This document shows positions 1 through 8,758 of a stretch of 64,000 bases of DNA, one piece after another. Numbering within the stretch: position 1 is the first letter of the stretch; each line of letters opens with the position of its first letter. Where the stretch lies: assembly GCA_021850095.1 (NCBI GenBank), contig JAJZRX010000008.1, forward strand, positions 1 to 64,000, written 5' to 3'. The DNA comes from Deltaproteobacteria bacterium. GTDB taxonomy: Bacteria; Desulfobacterota; Desulfuromonadia; Geobacterales; Pseudopelobacteraceae. The translations under genes were made by a program, and so were the position numbers. A model generated the notes under the pieces. The model saw only the letters and a list, made by a program, of their open reading frames with translations, was not told the DNA's origin and ran no database searches.

Positions 1-11
1 AGGTTTGTTAG

Positions 12-416
12 ATGCTGACAAAAATTAATCACATCGGCGTAGCCGTCAAATCCCTGGAAGAGTCGCTACCGTTCTATCGTGATCACCTGGGCATGTCGTT
101 TGCAGGAATAGAAACTGTGGACGAGCAGAAGGTGAGGGTGGCCATGCTTCAGATCGGTGAATCAAAAATCGAACTGCTGGAACCGACCTCGGAGGACAGT
201 CCGGTAGCCAAGTTTCTTGAGAAAAACGGTTCTGGTATCCACCACATAGCTTACGAAGTTGAGGATATCGAGGCCGCCATAGCCAAGCTGACCGCCGAGG
301 GAGTCAGAATGATCGATCAAACCCCCCGCTGTGGCGCGCACGACACACGTATTGCATTTTTGCATCCCAAATCATCCGCCGGGGTGCTGACCGAACTTTG
401 CCAGTGCGGTCACTAG
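12..416 (+). CDS. mce: methylmalonyl-CoA epimerase
   Basis: A 134-aa protein of the vicinal oxygen chelate (glyoxalase/epimerase) fold with two beta-alpha-beta-beta-beta units. It would interconvert (2S)- and (2R)-methylmalonyl-CoA in the cytoplasm, a step of propionate/succinate metabolism. Visible features are the opening KINHIGVAV with the first metal-ligand His (H7), the second-module start SGIHHIAYEV (H77/H78) and the C-terminal VLTELCQ carrying the usual Glu ligand. Length fits the family. The upstream gene lies outside the window, so its operon partners (mutase or carboxylase subunits are usual) cannot be seen. Other VOC enzymes are possible, but the overall match to epimerase is close. 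Confidence 0.9.
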   Translation: MLTKINHIGVAVKSLEESLPFYRDHLGMSFAGIETVDEQKVRVAMLQIGESKIELLEPTSEDSPVAKFLEKNGSGIHHIAYEVEDIEAAIAKLTAEGVRMIDQTPRCGAHDTRIAFLHPKSSAGVLTELCQCGH

Positions 417-490
417 ATTAAAATTCATTGAGTGAATTGCGGATAACCTATTACTTACAGACTGTTACAGCGTTTACACCTATTTTTTTC

Positions 491-518
491 TTGACTTACG
501 TTTGATTTGTTGTATATT
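491..518 (+). promoter_or_regulatory. sigma-70 promoter for the porin
   Basis: TTGACT at 491-496 and TATATT at 513-518 are separated by 16 bp. Transcription would start near 525, giving a leader of about 355 nt before the porin ATG at 880. Confidence 0.6.
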
Positions 519-879
519 GCGCGCACTCTAATAGAACAAAGTACTGAAACAAACGAACTCCATAAGTAGCTAACCGACTGATAACACTTGACTCCAGCCT
601 GCGCTGGTAGCAAAAACCGGGAGCGAAACACACTGTGAACGTTTCAGCGAAAAAAATAATGAATTATGCATTTATACCTTTGGGTGTTCGGACTGTTTTC
701 CGGATGTTCAGGGGTTTTTGTGTCTAAAGCAGCAAATTAGCTGGTTCTTTAAATGGCGGTTGATGTGCGTATCGGTGCCAAAATTACTTGAAAGGTGGTG
801 AGCCTCGGCAAGGAATTAAACTGACAATCACGTTGTTCGCAGTAGTATCACGCATCTTATAAAAATGAAGGAGGCACAC
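519..879 (+). other. long untranslated leader of the porin gene
   Basis: No convincing ORF lies here. Small hairpin-forming stretches are visible, for example CCAGC-N4-GCTGG near 594-607. I do not recognise a riboswitch class; the conserved GEMM core is absent. The leader ends in a strong Shine-Dalgarno sequence, GAAGGAGG at 867-874. Confidence 0.45.
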
Positions 880-2214
880 ATGAGTATCAAAAAAACAGTA
901 GCAATCGCAGCAGCAGCAGGGGCGCTGGCCGCTATCTCCGTACCCGCGATGGCATTGGAGAATGAGTTCCATGGTTCATATTACTTTGGCACTATCTTCT
1001 CTAACTACAATAATGGCGTCGCCGGCGTCAATTTTGTCCCCACTTTAAAAAAGCCCAAGATGAACAATTACTTTGAGCAGCGCGCCCGGATACAGTACAT
1101 TGCCAAGGCCAGTGACGATCTGAAACTTGTTACCCAGTTTGAAATTGATAACCAGTTCGGCAAGTCAACCGCCACAACAGCTACCAACAACAAGACCAAC
1201 GGTGTTGGCATTGATTCGGATGTCGTGAACATCGAAGTAAAACATGCCTATCTTGATTTCAACATTGGCAAAAACTTCAATACCAAGCTTGGTATCCAGC
1301 CTTACAAGGATACCCTCAAAGGTCTCTTTATTGATGCGGATATTCCTGGCATTACTACCACCACCGAGCTTGGCGCCTATACACTGGGTCTTGGGTTTAC
1401 CCGTCTGACCGATTCTCTCGCTCCGTTTAGTCAATCTACTGCTCATGCATTTCGTCTTGGTGAATTGAACCAGGATCTATTCATGTTGGACAACACCTTT
1501 GCTTTCACCAAAGACACCAAAGCTGCCCTCTCTTACTATTTCCTGGCTAACTACGCAACGGCAAATGCAAGAGACCTGAACCATACTTTTAGCCTCTCCG
1601 GCGAGACCAAAGTGGGTCCCGTTGCTCTGAGCGGTTTTGTTGCCAAGCAGTTAGGCAACAGTCGTACAGCAACCGGTGTTCGTGGCTCAAACAACGGCTG
1701 GGCTGCTAACGTGGCTGCCAAGGCGGCTGTTGGACCTGGCACTGCCCGTACCGGTTTCCTCTTTACCTCCGGTGACAACAACCCATCTGATGGCCATAAC
1801 AATGGCTGGGCTCCCACCACTGTTAACTCCTATAACGAAAGCGGCCTGGTGATCCTGACCCGCAACACCGCCAACAGCCCGGGCACCACCGACCAGTACA
1901 TCCGTCGCGCTATCACCAACCAGGCAGTTGCGTTCCTGGGCTATAACGCCAATCTGACCGACAAGCTTTTTGTTGACGGCGCTGTTGGCGCTGCATGGGT
2001 GCCTGCTTCTGCTGGCGCACCAAATAATAATGCCAGCGACTTCATGGGCACCGAGCTCGGCCTTACCACCGGCTATAAGCTCTACCCGAATCTGACCCTG
2101 CAGGCACAGGCCGGCTACATGATCCTGGGCGGCTACTATGCAGATTCTGCTGCTGGTGCTAAAGATCCGGAGAACCCCTACACCATGCGTCTCCAGGCAA
2201 AGTTTGCATTTTAA
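880..2214 (+). CDS. outer-membrane porin, Geobacter type
   Basis: A 444-aa secreted protein. The ATG at 880 is preferred over the ORF-track ATG at 865 because GAAGGAGG (867-874) sits 5 nt upstream of it and would otherwise be translated. Residues 1-25 form a signal peptide (MSIKKT, Ala-rich core, cleavage after AMA). The mature part is rich in aromatic, Gly and Asn residues with alternating hydrophobic strands, and ends MRLQAKFAF; the terminal Phe is the usual signature of a beta-barrel handled by the BAM machinery. It probably forms a passive diffusion channel; the substrate cannot be read from sequence. It is a single-gene unit with its own promoter, long leader and terminator. Confidence 0.75.
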   Translation: MSIKKTVAIAAAAGALAAISVPAMALENEFHGSYYFGTIFSNYNNGVAGVNFVPTLKKPKMNNYFEQRARIQYIAKASDDLKLVTQFEIDNQFGKSTATTATNNKTNGVGIDSDVVNIEVKHAYLDFNIGKNFNTKLGIQPYKDTLKGLFIDADIPGITTTTELGAYTLGLGFTRLTDSLAPFSQSTAHAFRLGELNQDLFMLDNTFAFTKDTKAALSYYFLANYATANARDLNHTFSLSGETKVGPVALSGFVAKQLGNSRTATGVRGSNNGWAANVAAKAAVGPGTARTGFLFTSGDNNPSDGHNNGWAPTTVNSYNESGLVILTRNTANSPGTTDQYIRRAITNQAVAFLGYNANLTDKLFVDGAVGAAWVPASAGAPNNNASDFMGTELGLTTGYKLYPNLTLQAQAGYMILGGYYADSAAGAKDPENPYTMRLQAKFAF

Positions 2215-2297
2215 TCGGATGATAGCCTGATGTCCGAAAGGGGGGGAGTAATTCCGCCCCACACCTTAACTTAAAACCAGCTTGAAGTAGTGGTGAG

Positions 2298-2330
2298 AAC
2301 GGCGACATGGAAACATGCCGCCGTTTTTAT
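2298..2330 (+). terminator. intrinsic terminator of the porin gene
   Basis: An 11-bp stem (ACGGCG-A-CATG, GAAA loop, one mismatch) is followed by TTTTTATT. Confidence 0.7.
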
Positions 2331-2551
2331 TCTGTGCGGGCTGGAATGTACAGAAATCTTGCTTTTGCCTGGATGGCGGGGTTATTGATCTTTGCTGGAC
2401 AGGGAACGTGCTTGTTTCATTAGTACGGTAGTGAGTTGTGACAATATCAAGATTTATGTTGTAAGAGCACTGTGACTAGATCCGCGGAGAAATATTTGAG
2501 CAGGTGGGGCAGCGCAGTCTGTTGATTTTGAGCAATAAAGGATAACAGCGC
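2331..2551. other. intergenic space between convergent porin genes
   Basis: I see no ORF, RNA or repeat here. It separates two convergent transcription units that each have their own terminator. Confidence 0.5.
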
Positions 2552-2588
2552 AAATAAGAAGGGCGGAGAGTTTGAAAACTCCCCGCCC
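2552..2588 (-). terminator. intrinsic terminator of the second porin
   Basis: Read on the minus strand, a stem with GGGCGG-GGAGTTT and AAACTC-TCCGCCC arms is followed by TTCTTATTT. Confidence 0.65.
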
Positions 2589-2615
2589 CCTTGATTCTGT
2601 TACTTACTGACTGGT

Positions 2616-3866
2616 TTAGAAGAAGTAGAATGCGGCCAGACGGAATACGTTTGCTGTACCGATATTGTGTGTGCCTGCTGCTGGGCGGCCATAGGCAGTT
2701 TCCAGATGCTGATACTCTGTCATGACACGGACAGCGGCGTTCAGATCGTACGAAAGATTGGTGTAAAACTGCTCATGATATTTCTGGAAATCCGTTGCTG
2801 CGTAGTTGGCATAATTGATAGCACCTCTTCTGCCGTAGCCGGCAGTGATCCCCAGTTCCTGCGTCGGGTAGAAGATTAGCTGGGCGCCCAGGCCATAGCC
2901 TTTGGCGGGGTTGGGTTCGGCTGATGCCGAGTTGTAGGTCGTGCCAGCAGTTGCAGAGTTAAAGGCCATATTGGCGGCCTGATAGATCTGGCCTTCCAGA
3001 GACATGGTCATGGCGCGGCTCTTGCCGTCTGATGACCTCAGAATTGGTACAAAGGCGTAGGCTCCGTAACCGTAAGAATCAACAGTCCTGTTTGTTGCCG
3101 GCGCAGCAGCAACTTTTGCATTGCCGTACAGACCGAAGACGCCCAATGTCAGGGGCTTCATGGGCAGGCCAAAGTAGCCGGGGGCTGTGCCCAGGGCCTT
3201 GCTGGTGAACATGACCTGGCCGGCGCCATTGACGGTAGCGCCATAGGTAGTACTGGCGGCCGTGTTGTTATTGCCGTTCTGATTGGGATCCTGCACGCCA
3301 ACCACCAGGCTGAGGGCGTTATCGGCATTGAGGTTGATCTTCTGGGTTACGCGGATCTGCGGGACGCGCGGATTATTCGGGGCACCGGTAACGGCGCCGG
3401 AACGGAAGTCAACCGTTGATGCTGTAAAAGGTCCAAAAATATCCCAGTTCTGGCCGAAGATTACCTGGGTGTTGGCCCAGTCCAGCGAACCGTAGGCCAA
3501 GCGCATGCGGAACTGGGGGCTCTCGGGAGCGGCAGAGGTGTCACCGTAGAAGTCACCCTCTATCAGGGCGCTGGTCTTGGCGCCCATCAGTTCAGGACCA
3601 CTGGCCTTGAACCAGAGGCGCGACTGGCGTGCGGTAAAAATGGATTGCTCCTGTTTTCCTGCCGCGGAACCGCTCTTGGCGATTGCGCCGGACCCAGGCG
3701 TCAAGCCGCCACTATTGCCGAAGTTTACGGAGTTGTAGGCATAGTCAAGCTTCACAAAACCGCCAATTGCGAGGTCAAACTTGCTGGTGACCGGTGCCGC
3801 AAAGGCCATTACCGGTACTGAACAGAGCAGAGCTGCACAGATACTGCTGGATAGTCGTTTTTTCAT
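2616..3866 (-). CDS. outer-membrane porin-like protein
   Basis: A 416-aa exported protein. The start at 3866 (MKKRLSSS) is chosen over the track start because GAAGGAGA lies just upstream and the signal peptide then begins properly; cleavage is predicted after PVMAFA. The N-terminal mature sequence (FDLAIGGFVKLDYAY) and the segment TARQSRLWFKASGPE resemble gram-negative general or substrate-specific porins that begin with a Gly-aromatic first strand. The C-terminus FRLAAFYFF ends in Phe, as expected for a beta-barrel. It differs from the 880-2214 porin, so the two are not a recent duplication. Substrate unknown. It faces the first porin, each with its own terminator. Confidence 0.65.
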   Translation of the reverse strand: MKKRLSSSICAALLCSVPVMAFAAPVTSKFDLAIGGFVKLDYAYNSVNFGNSGGLTPGSGAIAKSGSAAGKQEQSIFTARQSRLWFKASGPELMGAKTSALIEGDFYGDTSAAPESPQFRMRLAYGSLDWANTQVIFGQNWDIFGPFTASTVDFRSGAVTGAPNNPRVPQIRVTQKINLNADNALSLVVGVQDPNQNGNNNTAASTTYGATVNGAGQVMFTSKALGTAPGYFGLPMKPLTLGVFGLYGNAKVAAAPATNRTVDSYGYGAYAFVPILRSSDGKSRAMTMSLEGQIYQAANMAFNSATAGTTYNSASAEPNPAKGYGLGAQLIFYPTQELGITAGYGRRGAINYANYAATDFQKYHEQFYTNLSYDLNAAVRVMTEYQHLETAYGRPAAGTHNIGTANVFRLAAFYFF

Positions 3867-3985
3867 TGAGTGTCTCCTTCGTGTCATTGTAGTTCAGAAC
3901 GAGTTGTGCCCACATTCAAATTCAAATTACATGTAAAGCCGTGCAATACGCTGCTGCAACCTCCTTTCATTTAAAACGTGGTAAA

Positions 3986-4957
3986 TCATTGCACTGCTAT
4001 GATGTCGGTGGGGTATACTTGAAAGCCATCCTTTACCGCAGCAGTCGCCCCGTTCGATCCAACAAAACCGGTTATCACCACGCTCCCCATGACAGTTCCC
4101 GGAGCAAAACCGAGTCCCGGGACAATCTTTCCGCCGCGCAGGACGTTCAGTTCCTGGCCCAGGTTGACACCGGCGTCGTGGCCGGCATTGATATAGATTT
4201 TACCGGCTTCAATTGCCACGATTTTGGCATACCAGGGGAGTTGCGCAATCGCTTCGCGTGACCGATCGGCAAGCGTTGCCATTGATGCCGCAACGGCACT
4301 GTTCATGGCAACAGAATCTTTTGCATCATAGGCCGGTATGATTGAATCAGCCTTGCTGATCAATCCCGCCCCCATGCCGTCATAGATTTCGACCGACAGG
4401 AATTTGCCAGATCCGAGTCCATCCGGAGCGGATACAAACAACGACACGTTTACACCTAGATCCTGCCAGGCCTTGGCGGCATAGGCAGCACGTTCGTCTC
4501 TGGACAAGAGTTTATCCGCTGCCGCTTCGGGAGCAATGGATATGACGGGGGATCCTGGCAATACGCGCAGCTTTTCCTTTAATGGGATGGAAAGCTGGCT
4601 GTGGCCTGTTTCCAGTACAGCAGCTCGACTTCGCATACCGCTGGTAAATGGCTTTGCCGCAACAGCTACCGCAGGGAACGCAGGTACGGGAGTTGAACTT
4701 TGCTGAACGGTTCCGTCTGCCTGATTATTCGTTACTGAATCGTAGGCCTTTTTGATTACCTCGCTGCCGCGTGGCGGGCCATTATCCACAGCGCTCTTCG
4801 GTACCCAGATGGTGGCGGGGGCGTCTCGCGACATGGTGAAGGCCGGATTGCTTATCTCCACGTATTCCGAAGATGAACGGTCATCATTTGCCTTGGTTCC
4901 GGCGCAGGCCGTCAGGGAAAGCACAAGTGGAAGAATAAAATAATTATTAACTCGCAA
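3986..4957 (-). CDS. lipoprotein of unknown function, CsgG/FlgT-like C-terminus
   Basis: A 323-aa protein starting with TTG; AGGAG lies 6 nt upstream. The N-terminus VLSLTACAG contains a lipobox (LTAC), so it is likely a lipoprotein. The middle carries a Ser/Val/Ala-rich linker and an alpha/beta domain. The C-terminal part (IYINAGHDAGVNLGQELNVLRGG, then DPTDIIAV-like ending) resembles the domain found after CsgG-type or FlgT-like lipoproteins, where a short beta barrel follows 'G...aGv..G..l.v'. That resemblance is from memory and moderate. Its neighbours, a porin and an IS remnant, give no functional context. Confidence 0.5.
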   Translation of the reverse strand: MRVNNYFILPLVLSLTACAGTKANDDRSSSEYVEISNPAFTMSRDAPATIWVPKSAVDNGPPRGSEVIKKAYDSVTNNQADGTVQQSSTPVPAFPAVAVAAKPFTSGMRSRAAVLETGHSQLSIPLKEKLRVLPGSPVISIAPEAAADKLLSRDERAAYAAKAWQDLGVNVSLFVSAPDGLGSGKFLSVEIYDGMGAGLISKADSIIPAYDAKDSVAMNSAVAASMATLADRSREAIAQLPWYAKIVAIEAGKIYINAGHDAGVNLGQELNVLRGGKIVPGLGFAPGTVMGSVVITGFVGSNGATAAVKDGFQVYPTDIIAVQ

Positions 4958-5280
4958 AGAACACTCCTTTTAACATTTAGTAGTAGGAAATTATTTTTCT
5001 GCGTTTTTTGGCAAGAAAACAACATCGCAACGCACTATTTGTTTTATCCGGGTTAGGATTGAAATAGACTCCGAGCTCAATTGTTTGCACAAAAATAAAA
5101 CAGTGTCATGCAATAGCATATAAAGAGATTTGTTTCTTACCGAATCGCGAGATCAATGTCAATAATTTAGATAATAAAAGCGTAAACACGATAATTGATA
5201 TGAAAAACAGCGTTTGTTTTTGACGTGTGGGGAGTGCCGTGGTTCTCTCTGGAATAAATCTCTTAAGGATACCTCGTGTA
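4958..5280. other. AT-rich intergenic region next to the IS remnant
   Basis: It contains the AAAAGGAGTG ribosome-binding site of the minus-strand lipoprotein. Short ORFs here have no homology that I recognise. Base composition is clearly more AT-rich than the flanking genes, as often seen beside insertion sequences. Confidence 0.4.
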
Positions 5281-5297
5281 GTGCTATTCTACCGCAA
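5281..5297 (+). repeat. left terminal inverted repeat of the IS
   Basis: GTGCTATTCTACCGCAA matches the reverse complement of 6176-6192 at 16 of 17 positions. Confidence 0.8.
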
Positions 5298-5356
5298 CCT
5301 GTAATGACATACTCTGTCTGATGTGTATGGTACCATCGCGGTAGGGAGGGTATATC

Positions 5357-6189
5357 ATGAAAAAGAACCATATACAGTTGCAAAAAGGCCTGAGTTTAAA
5401 CCAGTTTATAGCTTCTTATGGCACCGAAGAGCTATGTGGGGCTTTTCTGGAGAAGTCACGCTGGACAGAAGGGTACAGCTGTCAAAAGTGTGGTTGTGCG
5501 CATCCATATGTTTACTGGAAGAAAACCGTGAAAGTTTTCCAGTGTAGCGCCTGCAGAAAACAGGTGACGTTGACCGAAAATACGATCTTTCACTCTACGA
5601 AATTATCCCTGGTCCAGTGGTACCAAGCTATGTATGAACGAGAAATCACAACTAAACTTTCCGGCAGTGTTGAAATTGACGATGCCTATTTCGGAGGAGA
5701 ACTCCGGGATGGCAAAGTCGGCCGTGGTTTTGAGAACCAAGATCCCCTTTATTCCAGCGTTCCAGACCAATGCCAGTAACAACTCAATTTATGCAGTCTT
5801 TCACCAGGTCAAGAATTTCAGCCTATCCGAGGTCAAATCTTGGGTACAGCAATCTTTGGTTCACGACACTCTTGTCGTTTCCGATGGTCTCAACTGCTTT
5901 AAAGCGGTAACTAAAGCAGATTGCGATCATCAACAAGTAGTTGTCGGCAGCAAGCGCAAGAGCGTTGATATGGAATGTTTTTTCTGGATCAACACCATAC
6001 TTGGTAATTTAAAAACAGCCATTACAGGCACTAAATCATGCGTTTGACTTTAAAAAGCACGGATTTTGCTCTCTCGGCGAGTATCAATACCGATTTAACC
6101 GCAGTTTCAATCTGGCGTCTATGTTCCTGTTTGCTGCCACCCATACAGGGGCTTGGCCAGAGAGGCTTTTACGCCTTGCGGAAGAATAG
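5357..6189 (+). pseudogene. IS1595-family transposase, two frameshifts
   Basis: Three reading frames together give one transposase. The first (5357 to about 5740) has the zinc-ribbon start with WTEGYSCQKCGC and CSACRKQ, then VEIDDAYFGGEL, the first catalytic Asp region. After an extra C in AACCAAG the frame moves to PFIPAFQTN...LVVSDGLNCF...HQQVVVG...FFWINTILGNLKTAI. A second shift near 6035 moves to HAFDFKKHG...GEYQYRFNRSFNL...RLLRLAEE, ending in TAG at 6187-6189. YRFNR and LGNLKTAI are family hallmarks. The ORF track shows only the two longer fragments. Confidence 0.85.
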
Positions 6190-6192
6190 CAC
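6176..6192 (-). repeat. right terminal inverted repeat of the IS
   Basis: On the minus strand it reads GTGCTATTCTTCCGCAA, one mismatch to the left end. It overlaps the last codons of the transposase frame. Confidence 0.8.
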
Positions 6193-6266
6193 TTCTTCTC
6201 AGCCTTTTCTTTGACGATTGCCAAGAGCTGTGATAAATTCCTCCCTCGAAATTACGGGAGTCAATT

Positions 6267-6566
6267 ATGCAAAAGGAACATCTTGAAATACTGCTTGAAT
6301 CGATTGACAGTAAATTTCAGGTTACACTGGAAGCCTTTCAGTCACTCAATCAAAAGATCGATACCAAGATTGATGAACTACGGAGTGAGCTGAAGCAGGA
6401 CATTGCTGTTGTTGATAGTAAGGTGATGGGATTGAGCAAGCGTCTGGATTCAGTTGAAGAACGCCTCTCAAATGAGATAGCAGAAGTTCGTGCCGATCTA
6501 GCTGCTCACCGTAACAATACCGAACTGCATCACGCGCCGCCAAAGCACCCGTTGAAAAGAGCTTAA
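6267..6566 (+). CDS. small coiled-coil protein upstream of parA
   Basis: A 99-aa protein with a GGGAG ribosome-binding site. Residues 1-85 show heptad spacing of hydrophobic residues (LEILLESIDSKFQVTLEAF, IDTKIDELRSELKQDI, VDSKVMGLSKRLDSVEERL), predicting a long parallel or antiparallel coiled coil. The last 20 residues are basic and His/Pro-rich. There is no signal peptide, transmembrane segment or enzyme motif. It lies 5 nt before the TTG start of parA, so co-transcription is likely, but a role in segregation is only a guess. Similar short coiled-coil ORFs are widespread without an assigned function. Confidence 0.55.
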   Translation: MQKEHLEILLESIDSKFQVTLEAFQSLNQKIDTKIDELRSELKQDIAVVDSKVMGLSKRLDSVEERLSNEIAEVRADLAAHRNNTELHHAPPKHPLKRA

Positions 6567-6571
6567 TTCCC

Positions 6572-7354
6572 TTGAATCCTAAATCCAAAACCATCTGTAT
6601 AGCCAATCAGAAGGGCGGCGTCGGCAAAACTACCACCGCTGTCAACCTGGCCGCTTCACTGGCGGCGGCCGAGCGGCCTACGCTTCTGGTCGATATCGAT
6701 CCCCAGGGCAATGCCACCAGCGGTGTCGGTATAGACAAGGCCGCTTTGCGCCACACAGTCTACGACGTTCTGATTAATGGCGCCGATCCGAAAGAGATCA
6801 TTCTGGATACTGGCCAGCCCTATCTGCATATTCTGCCGTCGAATTCCGACCTGGCAGGGGCCGAGCTGGAGCTGATCACTGAAACCGGCCGGGAGCAAAA
6901 GCTCAAGTTTGCGCTGACAGCGCTGACGGATCAGTACCGCTATATCATTATCGATTGCCCCCCCTCGCTGAATCTGCTGACAATCAACGCCATGACCGCC
7001 GCCAACTCGGTCCTGATACCGCTACAGTGCGAGTTCTACGCCATGGAGGGGCTTTCCCAGATCCTGCAGACTATCCGCCTGATCCAGAAAGGACTGAACC
7101 CCTTCATGGTCATTGAGGGGATTCTGCTGACCATGTTCGACGCGCGCGGCAATCTGGGCAAGGAAGTGGCGGCTGAAATCCGCACCCATTTCTCGGAGCA
7201 GGTCTTTGAGTCGGTCATACCGCGCAATGTGCGCTTGGCCGAGGCTCCAAGCCATGGCAAGCCGATCATGTATTACGATATCACCTCGCGCGGCGCTGCC
7301 AGTTATATGCAGCTGGCCCGTGAGATTATGAAAAGGGAGGCAGCCAATGGCTAA
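6572..7354 (+). CDS. parA: chromosome-partitioning ATPase ParA/Soj
   Basis: A 260-aa deviant Walker-type ATPase. The N-terminus CIANQKGGVGKTTTAVNLA carries the deviant Walker A with the signature Lys, followed by LLVDIDPQGNATSG (motif A') and YIIIDCPPSLNLLTINAM (Walker B). It would bind DNA nonspecifically in the ATP state and be stimulated by ParB to move the origin region. The start is TTG at 6572, 5 nt after the preceding stop; no upstream ATG is in frame. It overlaps parB by 8 nt. Length is typical of chromosomal Soj proteins. It has no N-terminal HTH, unlike plasmid type Ia ParA. Confidence 0.95.
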   Translation: MNPKSKTICIANQKGGVGKTTTAVNLAASLAAAERPTLLVDIDPQGNATSGVGIDKAALRHTVYDVLINGADPKEIILDTGQPYLHILPSNSDLAGAELELITETGREQKLKFALTALTDQYRYIIIDCPPSLNLLTINAMTAANSVLIPLQCEFYAMEGLSQILQTIRLIQKGLNPFMVIEGILLTMFDARGNLGKEVAAEIRTHFSEQVFESVIPRNVRLAEAPSHGKPIMYYDITSRGAASYMQLAREIMKREAANG

Positions 7355-8201
7355 ATTAGGTGGCCTCGGCAAGGGGATGGCAGCGTTGCTGCAGGTGACT
7401 GAAGTGGTCGACGAGACGAAAAAGTATTTCGTCTGTCCGATCGAGCAGATCCGCCCCAACCGCAATCAGCCGCGCAAGCATTTTGCGCCGGAAAAGCTGG
7501 AAGAACTGGCCGCATCTATCCGAGAAAAAGGCATTATTCAGCCGCTGGTGGTAACCAAAAAAGAAGACCACTACCAGATCATTGCCGGCGAACGCCGCTG
7601 GCGCGCCGCGCAGAAAGCCGGACTGCACGAGATTCCGGTGGTCATTCGTGAGGCCACTCCGGATGCGGTCATGGAGCTGGCGCTGATCGAAAATATTCAG
7701 CGTCAGGATCTGAACGCGATTGAAGAAGCCCAGGCCTACCGCTCGCTGGTGGAGCAATTCAGTATTTCCCAGGATGATGTGGCCAAGCGGGTCGGCAAAA
7801 ACCGGTCAACGGTAACCAACTCGCTGCGCTTGCTGAAGCTGCCGGAGAATATCCAGCGCGATATCGTGGAGGAACGGCTCAGTATGGGGCACGCCCGCGC
7901 CCTGCTGTCTCTGGATTGTCCTGAGTCTGTGGAAAAGGCCCGCCATGAAATCCTGCAGCGTCAATTGAGCGTCCGTGCCACTGAAGAGCTTGTCAGAAAG
8001 CTGAAGGTAAATCCGCACCCGGCGCCGGCCAAGCGCATGCAGCAGCCGGATCTGCTGATGACGGCTCTGGAGGAGCAGCTTCAGAAACGATTCCAGTCCC
8101 GAGTCGCCATTCGCAAGCTTGGGGCCAAAGGTGGGCGTCTTGAAATTCATTTCAATGATTCCGATGAATTAACCCGCATTGTCGACCTGCTTGAAATCTG
8201 A
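7347..8201 (+). CDS. parB: chromosome-partitioning protein ParB
   Basis: A 284-aa ParB/Spo0J protein. It contains the N-terminal CTPase domain with the GERRWRA box and the ENIQRQDLNAIEEA segment, then a central helix-turn-helix (SQDDVAKRVGKNRSTVTNSLRLLKLP) that binds parS, and a C-terminal dimerisation region with a basic stretch. It overlaps parA by 8 nt, as expected for translational coupling. I did not find a perfect parS palindrome in the window, so the cognate site is presumably nearer the origin. The atp operon follows after its own promoter. Confidence 0.95.
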   Translation: MAKLGGLGKGMAALLQVTEVVDETKKYFVCPIEQIRPNRNQPRKHFAPEKLEELAASIREKGIIQPLVVTKKEDHYQIIAGERRWRAAQKAGLHEIPVVIREATPDAVMELALIENIQRQDLNAIEEAQAYRSLVEQFSISQDDVAKRVGKNRSTVTNSLRLLKLPENIQRDIVEERLSMGHARALLSLDCPESVEKARHEILQRQLSVRATEELVRKLKVNPHPAPAKRMQQPDLLMTALEEQLQKRFQSRVAIRKLGAKGGRLEIHFNDSDELTRIVDLLEI

Positions 8202-8236
8202 AAAATCTGGAAAAATATCAAAATTACTCAAATATC

Positions 8237-8264
8237 TTGACAGTCCGGCAATTGCTGTGATACT
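8237..8264 (+). promoter_or_regulatory. promoter of the atp operon
   Basis: TTGACA at 8237-8242 is a perfect -35. A 16-bp spacer leads to an extended -10, TGT-GATACT. The GTG start of atpX is at 8331. Confidence 0.6.
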
Positions 8265-8330
8265 TAGTCGCTGTTTAAACCCATTCGTGGGATACGGTAT
8301 ACAATTCAGCATGCCTGCAAGGGGTAGGTC

Positions 8331-8756
8331 GTGATAGAACTAAATTTGGCATTCTTCGTACAGCTGGTAAACTTCGGGATACTGGTCCTTGTCCTCAATA
8401 TTTTCCTTTTCAAACCGATTCGCAAGGTCTTGGCCGATCGACGCACTGTGATCGATTCCGCTCGCGAAAAGGCGGCATCGGTTGATGAGCAGGTTCAGGC
8501 CAAGATGGCTCAATACGAGGCTCGTTTGCGCGATGCCAAGGCTGAAGCGGGTGCCCGTCGCGCCGAAGCGCTCAAGCAGGCACAGGCTGAAGAAACTGCC
8601 CTGCTTGAGAAAGCGCGCAGCGAGGCGACCGGTTCACTGGCAGCGATCCGCGCAAAGATTGCCAAAGAGGCTGGCGATGCCCGCCAGCTGTTGAAAACAC
8701 AGGCCGAAACACTGTCCGGTGATATCTGTGAGAAAATCCTCGGGAGGAGCCTGTAA
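8331..8756 (+). CDS. atpX: F0F1 ATP synthase subunit b'
   Basis: A 141-aa protein with one N-terminal membrane helix (FFVQLVNFGILVLVLNIFLF), the conserved KPIRKVL after it, and a long charged Ala/Glu/Lys/Arg-rich helix. This is the b/b' peripheral-stalk architecture that connects F0 to F1. It starts with GTG behind AAGGGG. It is shorter than the next gene (atpF), and the pair forms the b/b' heterodimer typical of photosynthetic bacteria and deltaproteobacteria. It is the first gene of the F1 cluster. Confidence 0.85.
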   Translation: MIELNLAFFVQLVNFGILVLVLNIFLFKPIRKVLADRRTVIDSAREKAASVDEQVQAKMAQYEARLRDAKAEAGARRAEALKQAQAEETALLEKARSEATGSLAAIRAKIAKEAGDARQLLKTQAETLSGDICEKILGRSL

Positions 8757-8758
8757 TT

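Larger units (their letters stand above)
5281..6192 (+). mobile_element. degenerate IS1595-family (ISXO2-like) insertion sequence
   Basis: About 912 bp bounded by 17-bp terminal inverted repeats that differ at one position (GTGCTATTCTACCGCAA on the left). It contains a single transposase pseudogene on the plus strand. No 8-bp target duplication is visible directly outside the repeats (CCTCGTGT against TCTTCTCA), suggesting an old insertion or altered flanks. With a frameshifted transposase the copy cannot move by itself. Confidence 0.8.
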
